Positions 49,519 through 58,353 of a DNA stretch of 64,000 nucleotides are shown one piece after another (the first letter of the stretch is position 1; every line of letters begins with the position of its first letter). The notes beneath the pieces are model-generated. The model was not told where the DNA came from and made no database searches. It was given only the letters and a program-made list of their open reading frames with translations. This DNA comes from Winslowiella arboricola. GTDB taxonomy: Bacteria > Pseudomonadota > Gammaproteobacteria > Enterobacterales > Enterobacteriaceae. A program made the translations under genes and the position numbers. The DNA lies in the NCBI RefSeq assembly GCF_025527015.1, contig NZ_JAODIM010000042.1:186001-250000 (forward strand), written 5' to 3'.

Positions 49519-51044
49519 TATGACTCCTCCTTAACCTGACGAACCACATCGATCACTGAGCCGTCGCGATAGCGGATCACGCCGACAATTCGCTGGGTAA
49601 AGGCGATGGGTTTTGGCTCGCCACACAGTGAAATGGCGCGCTGATACAGGGTGTCGATATCCATCACCTGCAACCCGGCGGCAACCAGGCGCTGACGAAT
49701 TTCTGCTCGCGCCGGGTTGACGGCGATACCGTGATCGGTGACCAGCACATCAATGCTTTCGCCGGGCGTAACGCGGGTGGTGACGCGTTTCACCACGGTG
49801 GGAATACGGCTGCGCAGCAGCGGAGCCACGACAATCGTCAGATTGGCGGCGCTGGCGACATCGCAGTGACCGCCGGAAGCGCCGCGCATCACGCCGTCGG
49901 AACCGGTAATCACATTGACGTTAAAGTCGGTATCGATCTCCAGCGCACTGAGGATCACCACATCCAGCTGATCGCAGCTGGTGGCTTTCGCCGCCGGATT
50001 GGCATAGACGTTGGTGGAGATCTCGATATGTCCGGGATTGCGCGCCAGTGAAGCGGCGGCCTGGCCGTCGAAACACTGGGTATCGAGCAGTGTCTCAATC
50101 AGTCCTTTTTCATGTAAATCCACCAGACTGCCGGTGATGCCGCCGAGCGCAAAGCGGGCGACAATCTGCTGGCGCTCCATCTTCTCTTCCATAAAGCGCG
50201 TGCAGGCGGTCGCGGAAGCGCCGGAGCCGGTCTGCATCGAGAAGCCCTGACGAAAATAGCCCGAGTGCTCGATGACTTCGGCGGCGCTGCGGGCAATCAT
50301 CAGTTCGCGCGGATTACTGGTCACGCGTGCGGCGCCGACGCTGATTTTCGCCGGATCGCCCACTTCCTCCACCTGCACAATATAGTCGACGCGATCCTGC
50401 ATGATACTGGCCGGCATATTCGGGAAAGGCACCAGCGATTCGGTCAGCAGTACCACCTGGCGGGCAAACTGCGCGTCAACCATTGCATAGCCGAGCGAGC
50501 CACAGCAGGATTTCCCCTGGGTGCCGTTGGCATTGCCAAACTCGTCGCTGCATGGCACGCCGAGAAATGCCACGTCGATCTTCAGCTCACCGTCCTGCAG
50601 CAGTTTTACGCGGCCGCCATGGGAGTGGATCTGTACCGGTTCGGCCATCAGGCCATGGGATATCGCATCGGCCAGTTTGCCGCGCATGCCGGAGGTGTAA
50701 ATCCGGGTAATCACGCCAGCCTCGATATGCTCGATTAACGCCTCGTTACAGGTCATCAGCGAGCTGGAGGCCAGCGTCAGATTTTTCAATCCCAGCCGTG
50801 CAAGGGTGGCGACCACACTGTTAATGGTGCGGTCACCTTCGCGGAAAGCGTGATGGAAAGAGATTGTCATCCCATCGCGCAGGCCGCAACGCGCCACCGC
50901 ATCTTCGACGCTGGCGCATAACTTACGCTGGTTTTTGCCAGCAGCATCATCCAGCCATGGCGTGCTGCTATGGGCGCGATCAAACGGGCGCAGATCGCGC
51001 AGCTGGGGATACTGCATATGAAGCATTTCAGTCAGGTTACTCAT
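49518..51044 (-). CDS. citF: Citrate lyase alpha chain (citrate:acetyl-ACP transferase)
   Basis: A 508-residue CoA-transferase-like subunit that exchanges acetyl for citryl on the acyl carrier. RPFDRAHSSTPWLDDAAGKN, TISFHHAFREGDRTINSVVA and GASGGHCDVASAANLTIVVA are family features, with HGIAVNPARAEIRQRLVAAG at the C-terminus. Length is normal. It is 28 bases downstream of citE. Confidence 0.95.
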   Translation of the reverse strand: MSNLTEMLHMQYPQLRDLRPFDRAHSSTPWLDDAAGKNQRKLCASVEDAVARCGLRDGMTISFHHAFREGDRTINSVVATLARLGLKNLTLASSSLMTCNEALIEHIEAGVITRIYTSGMRGKLADAISHGLMAEPVQIHSHGGRVKLLQDGELKIDVAFLGVPCSDEFGNANGTQGKSCCGSLGYAMVDAQFARQVVLLTESLVPFPNMPASIMQDRVDYIVQVEEVGDPAKISVGAARVTSNPRELMIARSAAEVIEHSGYFRQGFSMQTGSGASATACTRFMEEKMERQQIVARFALGGITGSLVDLHEKGLIETLLDTQCFDGQAAASLARNPGHIEISTNVYANPAAKATSCDQLDVVILSALEIDTDFNVNVITGSDGVMRGASGGHCDVASAANLTIVVAPLLRSRIPTVVKRVTTRVTPGESIDVLVTDHGIAVNPARAEIRQRLVAAGLQVMDIDTLYQRAISLCGEPKPIAFTQRIVGVIRYRDGSVIDVVRQVKEES

Positions 51045-51072
51045 TACTCGTTCCTGTTATATGTTCGCAGCG

Positions 51073-51948
51073 TTAGCGGCGTACGCCGGAGGCAGACGCG
51101 CGTTCCAGTACCACCCGGGCATGATTGATAATCGGGCCGTCGATCATTTTGCCGTTCAGCGAGATCACCCCCAGTCCGTTGCGTTCTCCCTCTTCGGCGG
51201 CGGCAATCACCCGGCGTGAGTAATCAACCTCTTCCTGGGTCGGCGCATAGGCGTTGTGCAGCAGTTCGATCTGACGCGGGTTAATCAGTGATTTGCCGTT
51301 AAAGCCCATTTTGCGCACCAGCTCGACCTCGCGCAGGAAACCGGCTTCATCATTAATATCGGACCACACCACATCAAAGGCATCGATGCCGGCCGCGCGC
51401 GCGGCATGCAGCACCGCACAGCGCGCGTAGAACAGCTCGGTGCCGTCGCCGCGTTCGGTTTGCATATCCATCACATAGTCGAAAGCGGCGAGGGCGATGC
51501 CAATCAGCCGCGGCGAGCAGCGGGCAATCGCCACCGCATTGATCACGCCAGTCGCCGATTCAATCGCCGCCATAATTTGCGTGGAGCCGGGCGTGCGGCC
51601 ACAGGCTTTCTCGATGCGCTCAATATGGGCTTCGAGTTGATAGATATCTTCCGGCGTATCGGTTTTCGGCAGGCGGATGACATCCACCCCGGCGCGCACT
51701 GCGGCTTCCAGATCTTTCAGACCAAACGGGGTGTTAAGCGGATTAATACGGACGACGGTCTCGATATCCTGATACATCGGATGTTGCAACGCATGGAACA
51801 CCAGAATGCGTGCGCTGTCTTTTTCGCGCAGCGACACCGCGTCTTCCAGATCGAACATAATGGCGTCCGGGCGGTAGATAAACGCGGTCGATAACATCGC
51901 GGCATTGGCGCCGGGCAGAAACAGCATACTGCGGCGGAGTTTTTTCAT
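51073..51948 (-). CDS. citE: Citrate lyase beta chain (citryl-ACP lyase)
   Basis: A 291-residue HpcH/HpaI-fold lyase that splits citryl-ACP to acetyl-ACP and oxaloacetate. [15 protein letters not shown] at the N-terminus, the metal-binding [23 protein letters not shown] and [13 protein letters not shown] are as expected. The start overlaps the citD stop by 4 bases. Confidence 0.96.
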   Translation of the reverse strand: MKKLRRSMLFLPGANAAMLSTAFIYRPDAIMFDLEDAVSLREKDSARILVFHALQHPMYQDIETVVRINPLNTPFGLKDLEAAVRAGVDVIRLPKTDTPEDIYQLEAHIERIEKACGRTPGSTQIMAAIESATGVINAVAIARCSPRLIGIALAAFDYVMDMQTERGDGTELFYARCAVLHAARAAGIDAFDVVWSDINDEAGFLREVELVRKMGFNGKSLINPRQIELLHNAYAPTQEEVDYSRRVIAAAEEGERNGLGVISLNGKMIDGPIINHARVVLERASASGVRR

Positions 51949-52238
51949 TGTAGTTTTTCCCAGTTGATCTCATCGACGCCCGCGGCGCGCAGTACCGCAC
52001 TTTGCACGCGTGCGCGGATAACGCAGTCCAGTGCGCCTTTATCTTCGATCAGAAACAGCCCTTCACGGATATCCAGCGCGGCCAGCGTCTGGCTGACCAC
52101 CAGGCGGATTTGATCGCCAAACTGTTTCATCACCTCACTGTTAATAACGAGGTTAAATTCGCCCTCAGCGGGGGCGATTTTCACCAGCAGATCGCTGGAT
52201 TCCACCGTACCGGCGAGTGCTTCCTGAATAATTCTCAT
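51945..52238 (-). CDS. citD: Citrate lyase acyl carrier protein (gamma chain)
   Basis: A 97-residue acyl carrier. Ser14 in [14 protein letters not shown] is the expected attachment site of the phosphoribosyl-dephospho-CoA group. [17 protein letters not shown] and [20 protein letters not shown] are typical. ATG 52238 gives the usual [10 protein letters not shown] start; in-frame sequence upstream is the citC spacer. Confidence 0.95.
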   Translation of the reverse strand: MRIIQEALAGTVESSDLLVKIAPAEGEFNLVINSEVMKQFGDQIRLVVSQTLAALDIREGLFLIEDKGALDCVIRARVQSAVLRAAGVDEINWEKLQ

Positions 52239-52266
52239 AATTACTGTCCTGATTAATAAAAATGGG

Positions 52267-53310
52267 TTAAGCCACGGCCACGCAGTAGTGCTGTTGCAGA
52301 TGCGCCAGCGTGGTTGGCGGCACAATCTCGGCGATGCGCGCCCACTGCTGGGTTTGCAGCAGCGCGCGAACCTCGGAAGCGGAGATTGCCCGGCCTGACG
52401 GATGGCGCTTGCGTGGCGTTTCGACCACCGCTACTGGCGGCCGCGGCGAGCGACTGCGGTCTTCCAGCCACTGCTGCATATCGAGGTTGTACTGATGGGT
52501 GACCGGGCAGAAAGGCTCGGTGCCGACAAAGCGATGGGTAATGCCCAGCGCCGGGGCGATATGGTTGCGGAAAATCAGCAGATCCATCGCGCTCCAGGTC
52601 TGATTGACCAGCCCGGCATCTTTCAGAAAATAGCCCGGAAAGGTGGCGCGCGAGATCAGGTATTCGGATCCGGCATGTACGGTGACATTCGGCAGATCGG
52701 CCACCCCCTGCTGTACCATCTCCAGCCGGGCGCGAAACGGGAAAAACGACACATCTTCACGCACCACAAACAGGTGCAGCCAGTCGCAGGCCGCGGCGGC
52801 CTGTTCCGTCAGATAGCGGTGGCCGAGGGTAAAGGGGTTGGCGTTCATTACCGCGGCGCCGATGCGCTCACCGCGCCGCGCCTGCGCCGTCAGCCGCTGG
52901 CAATAGTGCTGAATGCCGACCGGGGTATTTTCCATCAGCACCGCCACCTTGTCCCACTGCACCAGCGGGTAAAATCCGCAGCCGCGAAAGCGCGCCAGAT
53001 TGCAGGGGCGGGTATACAGAAACAGATGGAAATGGCCGTTGCGCACCGCCAGGTTTTCCACTTCACTCAGCAGGCGCGCGCTGAGATTAGCGCCGCGCAT
53101 ATCTGCGCGCACCGCAACGCATTTAATAATATTACTTACCAGCCCGGCGCAACCGACCAGTTGCTGCCCGTGATAAGCCACCACAAACAGTTCGATATCA
53201 TCATCCATGCCCAGCTGACTCTGCTCCAGTAGCGCGCGGACCTCTTCCAGCGCCGCCGGCTGCTGCACAACGTCAATCACACTAAAGTCGATGGCATCAC
53301 GATTAAACAT
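52267..53310 (-). CDS. citC: [Citrate (pro-3S)-lyase] ligase
   Basis: A 347-residue enzyme that acetylates the CitD prosthetic group using acetate and ATP. The N-terminal half is a GNAT-like domain (LVGCAGLVSNIIKCVAVR). The C-terminal half is a nucleotidyltransferase with VMNANPFTLGHRYLTEQAAA (HIGH-like motif) and the C-terminal signature ISASEVRALLQ. It is the first cit gene after the FAH-family gene. Confidence 0.95.
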   Translation of the reverse strand: MFNRDAIDFSVIDVVQQPAALEEVRALLEQSQLGMDDDIELFVVAYHGQQLVGCAGLVSNIIKCVAVRADMRGANLSARLLSEVENLAVRNGHFHLFLYTRPCNLARFRGCGFYPLVQWDKVAVLMENTPVGIQHYCQRLTAQARRGERIGAAVMNANPFTLGHRYLTEQAAAACDWLHLFVVREDVSFFPFRARLEMVQQGVADLPNVTVHAGSEYLISRATFPGYFLKDAGLVNQTWSAMDLLIFRNHIAPALGITHRFVGTEPFCPVTHQYNLDMQQWLEDRSRSPRPPVAVVETPRKRHPSGRAISASEVRALLQTQQWARIAEIVPPTTLAHLQQHYCVAVA

Positions 53311-53339
53311 AGTTCTGTCCCTGCTGCTGGTCTCAAACG

Positions 53340-53358
53340 CCGGGCGGCGTGCGCCCGG
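53340..53358. repeat. GC-rich hairpin between the FAH-family gene and citC
   Basis: CCGGGCG / CGCCCGG around GCGTG, a 7-bp perfect stem with no T run. It could be an mRNA stability element separating citS-FAH from citC onward. Confidence 0.55.
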
Positions 53359-53375
53359 AAAAGGTCGTGCGTCAG

Positions 53376-54236
53376 TTATGCCACGGCGTTCTGCGGCTGT
53401 ACGGCGGCGACAATCACATTGCTGAGATGGCCGATTTTGTCGATTTCTACTTCGATCTGGTCGCCTGGATGCATAAACAGCGGCGGCGTGCGTTTTTTGC
53501 CGACGCCACCCGGGGAGCCGGTGATAATCACGTCGCCCGCGCTGAGATGGGTAAAGGTGCTGATGTACTCAATCAGCTCCGCCACGTTATGGATCATGCT
53601 GCTGGTGTTGTCCTGCTGCACCATCACGCCGTTCAGCCAGGTGCGAATACCGAGCGTTTGCGGGTCGGGGATTTCATCGCTGGTGGTCATCCACGGGCCA
53701 AAAGCGCCGGTGCTGGCCCAGTTTTTACCGGCGGTAAACCAGCTGTGCTGCCAGTCGCGCGCTGAGCCATCCATATAGCAGCTGTAACCGGCCACATGTG
53801 ACAGCGCCGTGGCGCGCGGAATATTTTCGCCACCCTGGCCAATAATCACCGCCAGCTCGCCTTCGTAGTCAAACTCGCTGGAGCAGTGCGGTTTAATCAC
53901 CGGCGAGGCGTGGCCGGTCTGCGAATCGGCAAAGCGTACAAACAGCGTCGGCGCCGGATTGTGCTGGTCAAACTCTTTGCGCTTTTCGGCGTAGTTCATC
54001 CCGACGCAGAGGATTTTTTCCGGGTGCTCAATCACCGGCAGGAAGGTCAGCTCATCGAAGCGGAGATCTGGCGGCAGATGCGCCAGCTCCTGCGCCAGCG
54101 CTAAACCATGGTTAGCCAGCAGCGCTTTCAAATCCGGAAACAGATGACCGAGATGCACACCTAAATCGATCATGCCTTCCGCTGTGGGAATGCCGTAGCT
54201 ACGGATGCCCTGGTGAAGATAGCTTGCAAGTTTCAT
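53376..54236 (-). CDS. FAH-family protein, possible oxaloacetate decarboxylase/tautomerase
   Basis: A 286-residue fumarylacetoacetate-hydrolase-fold enzyme. KILCVGMNYAEKRKEFD, the metal-binding SSEFDYEGELAVIIG (two Glu), YSCYMDGSARDWQ (Asp) and VIITGSPGGVGKKRTPPLFM are family hallmarks. FAH members include oxaloacetate decarboxylases and tautomerases (FAHD1 type). It lies between citS and citC on the same strand, while oadGAB, which dispose of oxaloacetate in Klebsiella citrate fermentation, are missing. Acting on the oxaloacetate made by citrate lyase is therefore a reasonable inference. Other keto-acid substrates remain possible. Confidence 0.8.
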   Translation of the reverse strand: MKLASYLHQGIRSYGIPTAEGMIDLGVHLGHLFPDLKALLANHGLALAQELAHLPPDLRFDELTFLPVIEHPEKILCVGMNYAEKRKEFDQHNPAPTLFVRFADSQTGHASPVIKPHCSSEFDYEGELAVIIGQGGENIPRATALSHVAGYSCYMDGSARDWQHSWFTAGKNWASTGAFGPWMTTSDEIPDPQTLGIRTWLNGVMVQQDNTSSMIHNVAELIEYISTFTHLSAGDVIITGSPGGVGKKRTPPLFMHPGDQIEVEIDKIGHLSNVIVAAVQPQNAVA

Positions 54237-54260
54237 AGCCTGTCCCTGATGGGTTGAGGA

Positions 54261-55634
54261 TTAAATAAGGAAGTTGCCGAGAACCAGCAGCGCCACTGAA
54301 ACGTTAATCGCGCCGCCGATGCGGGTGGCAATTTGCGCAAACGGCATCAGTACCATGCGGTTACCGGCGGTCAGAATCGCGACATCGCCGGTGCCGCCCT
54401 GGCCGCTCTGGCAGCAGGAGACAATCGCCACATCGATCGGATGCATGCCGATTTTTTTACCGACCAGAAAGCCGGTGCCGACCAGAGCGCAGACGGTGCT
54501 GACGATCACCAGCAGATTTGACAGCGTGAAGGCGTTAACCAGCTCCTGCCATGGGGTGATCGCCACGCCCACTGCAAACAGAATCGGGTAGGTCACCGAG
54601 GTCTGGAAGAATTTGTACACCACTTGCGAGCCTTCCAGCATGCGCGGTGAGACGCCGTGGCACAGCTTGATCAGCACCGCGACAAACAGCATGCCGACCG
54701 GAGCGGGCAGGCCAATAATGCGGTGGCCTAACATACCGACCATATACAGCAGTACCGCCAGCAACGCGCCGGATGCAATCGTCGAGACATCGGCTTTACC
54801 GCTAAATACCGCACTGGCTGCCGTGCTGTTTTTGCGCTCTTTTTCGCTGGCCGGCATCAGTTCACCTTCGCCGGTCAGATGCGGATAACGTTTGCCAAGC
54901 TGATTCAGGCAACCGGAGATGACAATGGCGGTCAGACTGCCCAGCATCACAATTGGCAGAATGCGGCCCAGCGCAACACCCTGATCGATATGCAGTAAGG
55001 CGGCATAACCAATCGACAGCGGGATGGCGCCTTCACCGACGCCGCCAGCCATAATTGGCAGGATCAGGAAGAAGAAGATCTGGAAGGGTTCCATACCCAG
55101 CGCGACACCAACGCCCATACCGACAATCATGCCGACCACTTCACCGCACAGCATCGGGAAGAAGATGCGCAGAAAGCCCTGAATCAGGGTGGTGCGGTTC
55201 ATACTCATAATGCTGCCGACGATAATGCAGCAGATATACAAATAGAGGATGTTGGTGCTTTTAAAGAATTTAGTCGTCGAGTCAACGACGACATCCGGCA
55301 GTAAACCGTAATAGACCAGCGCCGAGGGAATAAAGGTGGCGCAGATTGCTGCCGCGCCCATCTTGCCAACAATCGGCAGGCGTTTACCAAATTCACCGCA
55401 GGCAAAACCAAAGAACGCCAGTGTGGCGACCATCACCACAATATCGCTCGGTAATTTTCCGCCCAGGCAGTCGATGGCAATCAGCGCGCCTGCCAGCACA
55501 AACAACGGCAGCGGAATAATGCCCACCTTCCAGGTATCGAGAATATGCCACCATTTCTCCTTCACACTGGTCTGCTTCAGTGCGATGGGATCCTGGGTTT
55601 GCGGTACAGAGAAAGAATCATCAGTTGTGCTCAT
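54261..55634 (-). CDS. citS: Citrate/sodium symporter (2-hydroxycarboxylate transporter family)
   Basis: A 457-residue, about 11-segment transporter of the 2HCT family. KVGIIPLPLFVLAGALIA at the N-terminus and the two re-entrant-loop GGxG motifs, LPIMAGGVGEGAIPLSIGYA and CCQSGQGGTGDVAILTAG, define the family; the C-terminal substrate arginine region MPFAQIATRIGGAINV is present. It is first in the minus-strand citrate operon and divergent from citA, as in Klebsiella. Confidence 0.93.
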   Translation of the reverse strand: MSTTDDSFSVPQTQDPIALKQTSVKEKWWHILDTWKVGIIPLPLFVLAGALIAIDCLGGKLPSDIVVMVATLAFFGFACGEFGKRLPIVGKMGAAAICATFIPSALVYYGLLPDVVVDSTTKFFKSTNILYLYICCIIVGSIMSMNRTTLIQGFLRIFFPMLCGEVVGMIVGMGVGVALGMEPFQIFFFLILPIMAGGVGEGAIPLSIGYAALLHIDQGVALGRILPIVMLGSLTAIVISGCLNQLGKRYPHLTGEGELMPASEKERKNSTAASAVFSGKADVSTIASGALLAVLLYMVGMLGHRIIGLPAPVGMLFVAVLIKLCHGVSPRMLEGSQVVYKFFQTSVTYPILFAVGVAITPWQELVNAFTLSNLLVIVSTVCALVGTGFLVGKKIGMHPIDVAIVSCCQSGQGGTGDVAILTAGNRMVLMPFAQIATRIGGAINVSVALLVLGNFLI

Positions 55635-56036
55635 GCTATAAGCCCCTTTGTCATTATGTCGGCCCAGACTAATTGTTCAGAACGGCAAGGGATGTGAAGC
55701 GTCGCAAATTAAAAACGGTTTTTTAAAGGTTTCTATGGTTTTTAAGGTTTTTATTATTGCTTAGATAAAATAATAAATACGTGGAGTTTATGGTTTTTAT
55801 TATTATGCGTCAGATTCGTTGTTATTGATGTTATTTATTCTGGCGTAAAATAGTTATTGTTAATTAACTGTGAGCGTTATGTTGAGGTTTGTTTTTAAAT
55901 AAAGACTGCGTTAAATAGCGCCAATAACGTCCTCACCTTCACTGTGGGGAAGATCACAACTTTCCGTTAAAGTCGCAGTCAGACAGTGGCTTACGTGCTA
56001 GGGTTACAGGCTGTTTTTTCGGTGTCTGGCCTGCCT
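55635..56036. promoter_or_regulatory. citS/citA divergent control region (about 400 bp, no gene)
   Basis: The region is very AT-rich from 55705 to 55920. It holds a 13-bp direct repeat GGTTTTTATTATT at 55746-55758 and 55792-55804 and a second repeat TATGGTTTTTA at 55734-55744 and 55789-55799. CitB/DpiA-type regulators bind AT-rich DNA in such regions, so these repeats are candidate binding sites. A CRP site lies at 55943-55958. No ORF of note is seen. Confidence 0.6.
55943..55958. promoter_or_regulatory. CRP-binding site upstream of citA
   Basis: TGTGG GGAAGA TCACA differs from the CRP core consensus by one base. It lies 79 bases before ATG 56037 and suggests catabolite control of the citrate genes, as known for Klebsiella. 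Confidence 0.65.
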
Positions 56037-57665
56037 ATGCGAATGAAGCTCTCTTTCCAGATAAAACTTTTCCTCTGGCTGACAGTGTTTTTCCTGCTGT
56101 TGTTCTCCCTGCTGGGATTTTATTATTACCTGGATATTGATCGTCAGCTTTATGATGAGATGGGCGTGCGGGCGAAAATACAGGCAGAAGAGATCGCGGT
56201 GATCCCCGATCTGAATCAGGCGATTAAAGCACGAAATATCCCGGCGATCGCCCGGCTGATGAATAATATTACCCGCCACAGCGATGCCAGTTTTATTGTT
56301 ATTGGTGATAGTCAGGCAGTGCACCTGTATCATTCACAACACAGTGAAAGGGTGGGGAAAGAACTGGTCGGCGGCGATAACAGTGAGGTATTGCAGGGGA
56401 AAAGCACCACCACCGTGCGGCAGGGCGGCATCGGTATTTCGCTGCGCAGCAAAGCGCCGGTGCTGGATAAGGCTGGCGCGGTGATCGGCATTGTCTCGGT
56501 TGGCTATCTGACCAGCCATATCGACAATGTCACCAGCGGTAAAGTGATCAATATACTGCTGACTATCGTGGTGGTGCTGAGCGCGCTGTTTATTCTCTGC
56601 TGGTTCTTTTCGCGCGGGATTAAAAAGCAGATGTTCTCGCTGGAGCCGCGCGAGATTGGCCTGCTGGTGCGGCAGCAAAAAGCGCTGATGGAGTCGATCT
56701 ATGAAGGGGTGATCGCGGTTGACGATCAGCTGCGTATTGCGGTGATTAACCAGGCGGCGAAATCGTTGCTGGGGATCAGCGCGCCATCGGTGGCACTGCG
56801 TGGTCAGCCGCTGGCGGAGGTGATCAGGCCGGTGCCCTTTTTCGATCCGGCGCAGATGCTGGCGGAAGATACCCATGATGAGATCTGCCTGTTTAACCAG
56901 CTGACGGTGATTGCCAGCCGGGTGCGTATTCTGCTGGAGGATGATCTGCAGGGCTGGGTGATCAGCTTTCGCGACCGCAATGAGATTGACCGGCTGAGTA
57001 TTCAGCTGAGTCAGGTGCAGCGCTATGCCGACAATCTGCGCATTATGCGACACGAGCAGCTTAACTGGACCGCCACGCTGGCCGGGCTGCTGCATATGGG
57101 ACGCTACGACGAAGCGATTCGCTATATTGAAGCGCAGTCGGAAAGTGCGCAGGAGGTGCTGGATTTTGTCTCCACGCGCTTCTGTTCGCCGATGCTGTGT
57201 GGCCTGCTGCTGGGCAAGTATGCCCGCGCGCAGGAGAAAGGAGTGGCGCTGGCGTTTGATCCCGCCTGCCGCATCACTCATCTGCCGCAGCGGCTGACGG
57301 AAACTGAGCTGATGTCGATTATTGGCAATCTGCTGGATAACGCCATTGAAGCGACATTAATGAGTGAACCGCCCTGGGCGCCAGTGGAGGTGTATATCGC
57401 CAGTGGTGAAAGAGAACTGGTGATTGAAGTGGCAGACCAGGGCTGCGGTATTGCCCCCGCGCTGCGTGAAGACCTGTTTACTTTTGGCGTGACCTCTAAG
57501 CCGCAGGGCGACCACGGGCTGGGTCTGCATCTGGTAGCCAGTTATGTCACCAAGGCTGAAGGGACGATTGAAGTGGCGGAGAACCTGCCGCGCGGCACCG
57601 TTTTTTCCCTGTTTATTCCGGATAACAAACCGCATCACCAGGAAGATGACATTTATGCAACCTGA
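56037..57665 (+). CDS. citA: Citrate-sensing histidine kinase CitA
   Basis: A 542-residue CitA/DcuS-family sensor. A membrane segment near residues 10-31 is followed by a periplasmic PAS sensor domain (FIVIGDSQAVHLYHSQHSER to IGIVSVGYLTSHID), a second segment near 174-194, a cytoplasmic PAS domain, and a kinase core with phospho-acceptor His in IMRHEQLNWTATLAG, N-box NLLDNAIEA, G1 DQGCGIAP and G2 HGLGLHLV. The start is uncertain: ATG 56037 (MRMKLSFQIK) is preferred, but ATG 56043 and GTG 55986 are in frame. It overlaps citB by 11 bases. Confidence 0.92.
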   Translation: MRMKLSFQIKLFLWLTVFFLLLFSLLGFYYYLDIDRQLYDEMGVRAKIQAEEIAVIPDLNQAIKARNIPAIARLMNNITRHSDASFIVIGDSQAVHLYHSQHSERVGKELVGGDNSEVLQGKSTTTVRQGGIGISLRSKAPVLDKAGAVIGIVSVGYLTSHIDNVTSGKVINILLTIVVVLSALFILCWFFSRGIKKQMFSLEPREIGLLVRQQKALMESIYEGVIAVDDQLRIAVINQAAKSLLGISAPSVALRGQPLAEVIRPVPFFDPAQMLAEDTHDEICLFNQLTVIASRVRILLEDDLQGWVISFRDRNEIDRLSIQLSQVQRYADNLRIMRHEQLNWTATLAGLLHMGRYDEAIRYIEAQSESAQEVLDFVSTRFCSPMLCGLLLGKYARAQEKGVALAFDPACRITHLPQRLTETELMSIIGNLLDNAIEATLMSEPPWAPVEVYIASGERELVIEVADQGCGIAPALREDLFTFGVTSKPQGDHGLGLHLVASYVTKAEGTIEVAENLPRGTVFSLFIPDNKPHHQEDDIYAT

Positions 57666-58353
57666 AATAATAGATGTACTGATTGTTGAGGATGAAAGTC
57701 AGCTGGCGCGGCTGCATGCCGATCTGGTTGAGAATCACCCCTGGCTGAGACTGAGCGGCGTTGCCTCTACCTTAAGTGAAGCGCGCAGGATGCTGGAGGA
57801 AAAGCGACCGCAACTGGTGTTGCTTGATAACTTCCTGCCGGATGGTCAGGGCATCACCCTGATTGAAAGCGAGCTGATTAAATCACTGAAGTGTTCGGTG
57901 ATCTTTATTACCGCCGCCAGTGATATGCATACCTGTAGTCAGGCGATTCGCTGCGGCGCTTTTGATTATATTCTGAAGCCAGTCTCCTGGCGTCGCCTGC
58001 AACACTCGCTGGCGCGCTTTGTCGAGTTTACGAAAACCCAGCGCACCTGGAAGGTGGTGGATCAGCAGAATGTCGATAATCTGTATAAATTGCAGGCGAC
58101 GGGCATGGGCCAGGATGGCGGCAGTAAAGGCATTGAGCATAAAACGCTGGAACGTATTGAGCAGTTTTTTACGCTTAACGACCAGCGCTGCTATTCGATT
58201 GATGATGTGGTGGCGGAAACCGGGTTGAGCAAGACCACCACCCGGCGTTATCTGGAACACTGCGTCGATAAAGGCGTGCTGAGTGTCGAGATGCTGTACG
58301 GCAAAGTAGGGCACCCGCGCCGCCTGTACCGGCGTAACAGTGGCGCGGCTTAA
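57655..58353 (+). CDS. citB: Response regulator CitB
   Basis: A 232-residue CitB/DcuR-type regulator. The receiver domain has VEDES, the phospho-acceptor Asp in LLDNFLPDGQG, ITAAS and LKPVSW. The C-terminal DNA-binding domain contains YSIDDVVAETGLSKTTTRRY as recognition HTH. ATG 57655 is set by AGGAAG 9 bases upstream and starts inside the end of citA. It should activate citS and the lyase operon when citrate is sensed. Its TAA stop overlaps tail-to-tail with the next gene. Confidence 0.93.
   Translation: MQPEIIDVLIVEDESQLARLHADLVENHPWLRLSGVASTLSEARRMLEEKRPQLVLLDNFLPDGQGITLIESELIKSLKCSVIFITAASDMHTCSQAIRCGAFDYILKPVSWRRLQHSLARFVEFTKTQRTWKVVDQQNVDNLYKLQATGMGQDGGSKGIEHKTLERIEQFFTLNDQRCYSIDDVVAETGLSKTTTRRYLEHCVDKGVLSVEMLYGKVGHPRRLYRRNSGAA

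Noticed and set aside
52402-53232. 276-codon plus-strand frame opposite citC
   Set aside because: Antisense shadow of citC with no SD and no recognisable family.
56334-57281. 315-codon minus-strand frame inside citA
   Set aside because: Antisense of the citA kinase core; very rich in H, R and Q and without homology.
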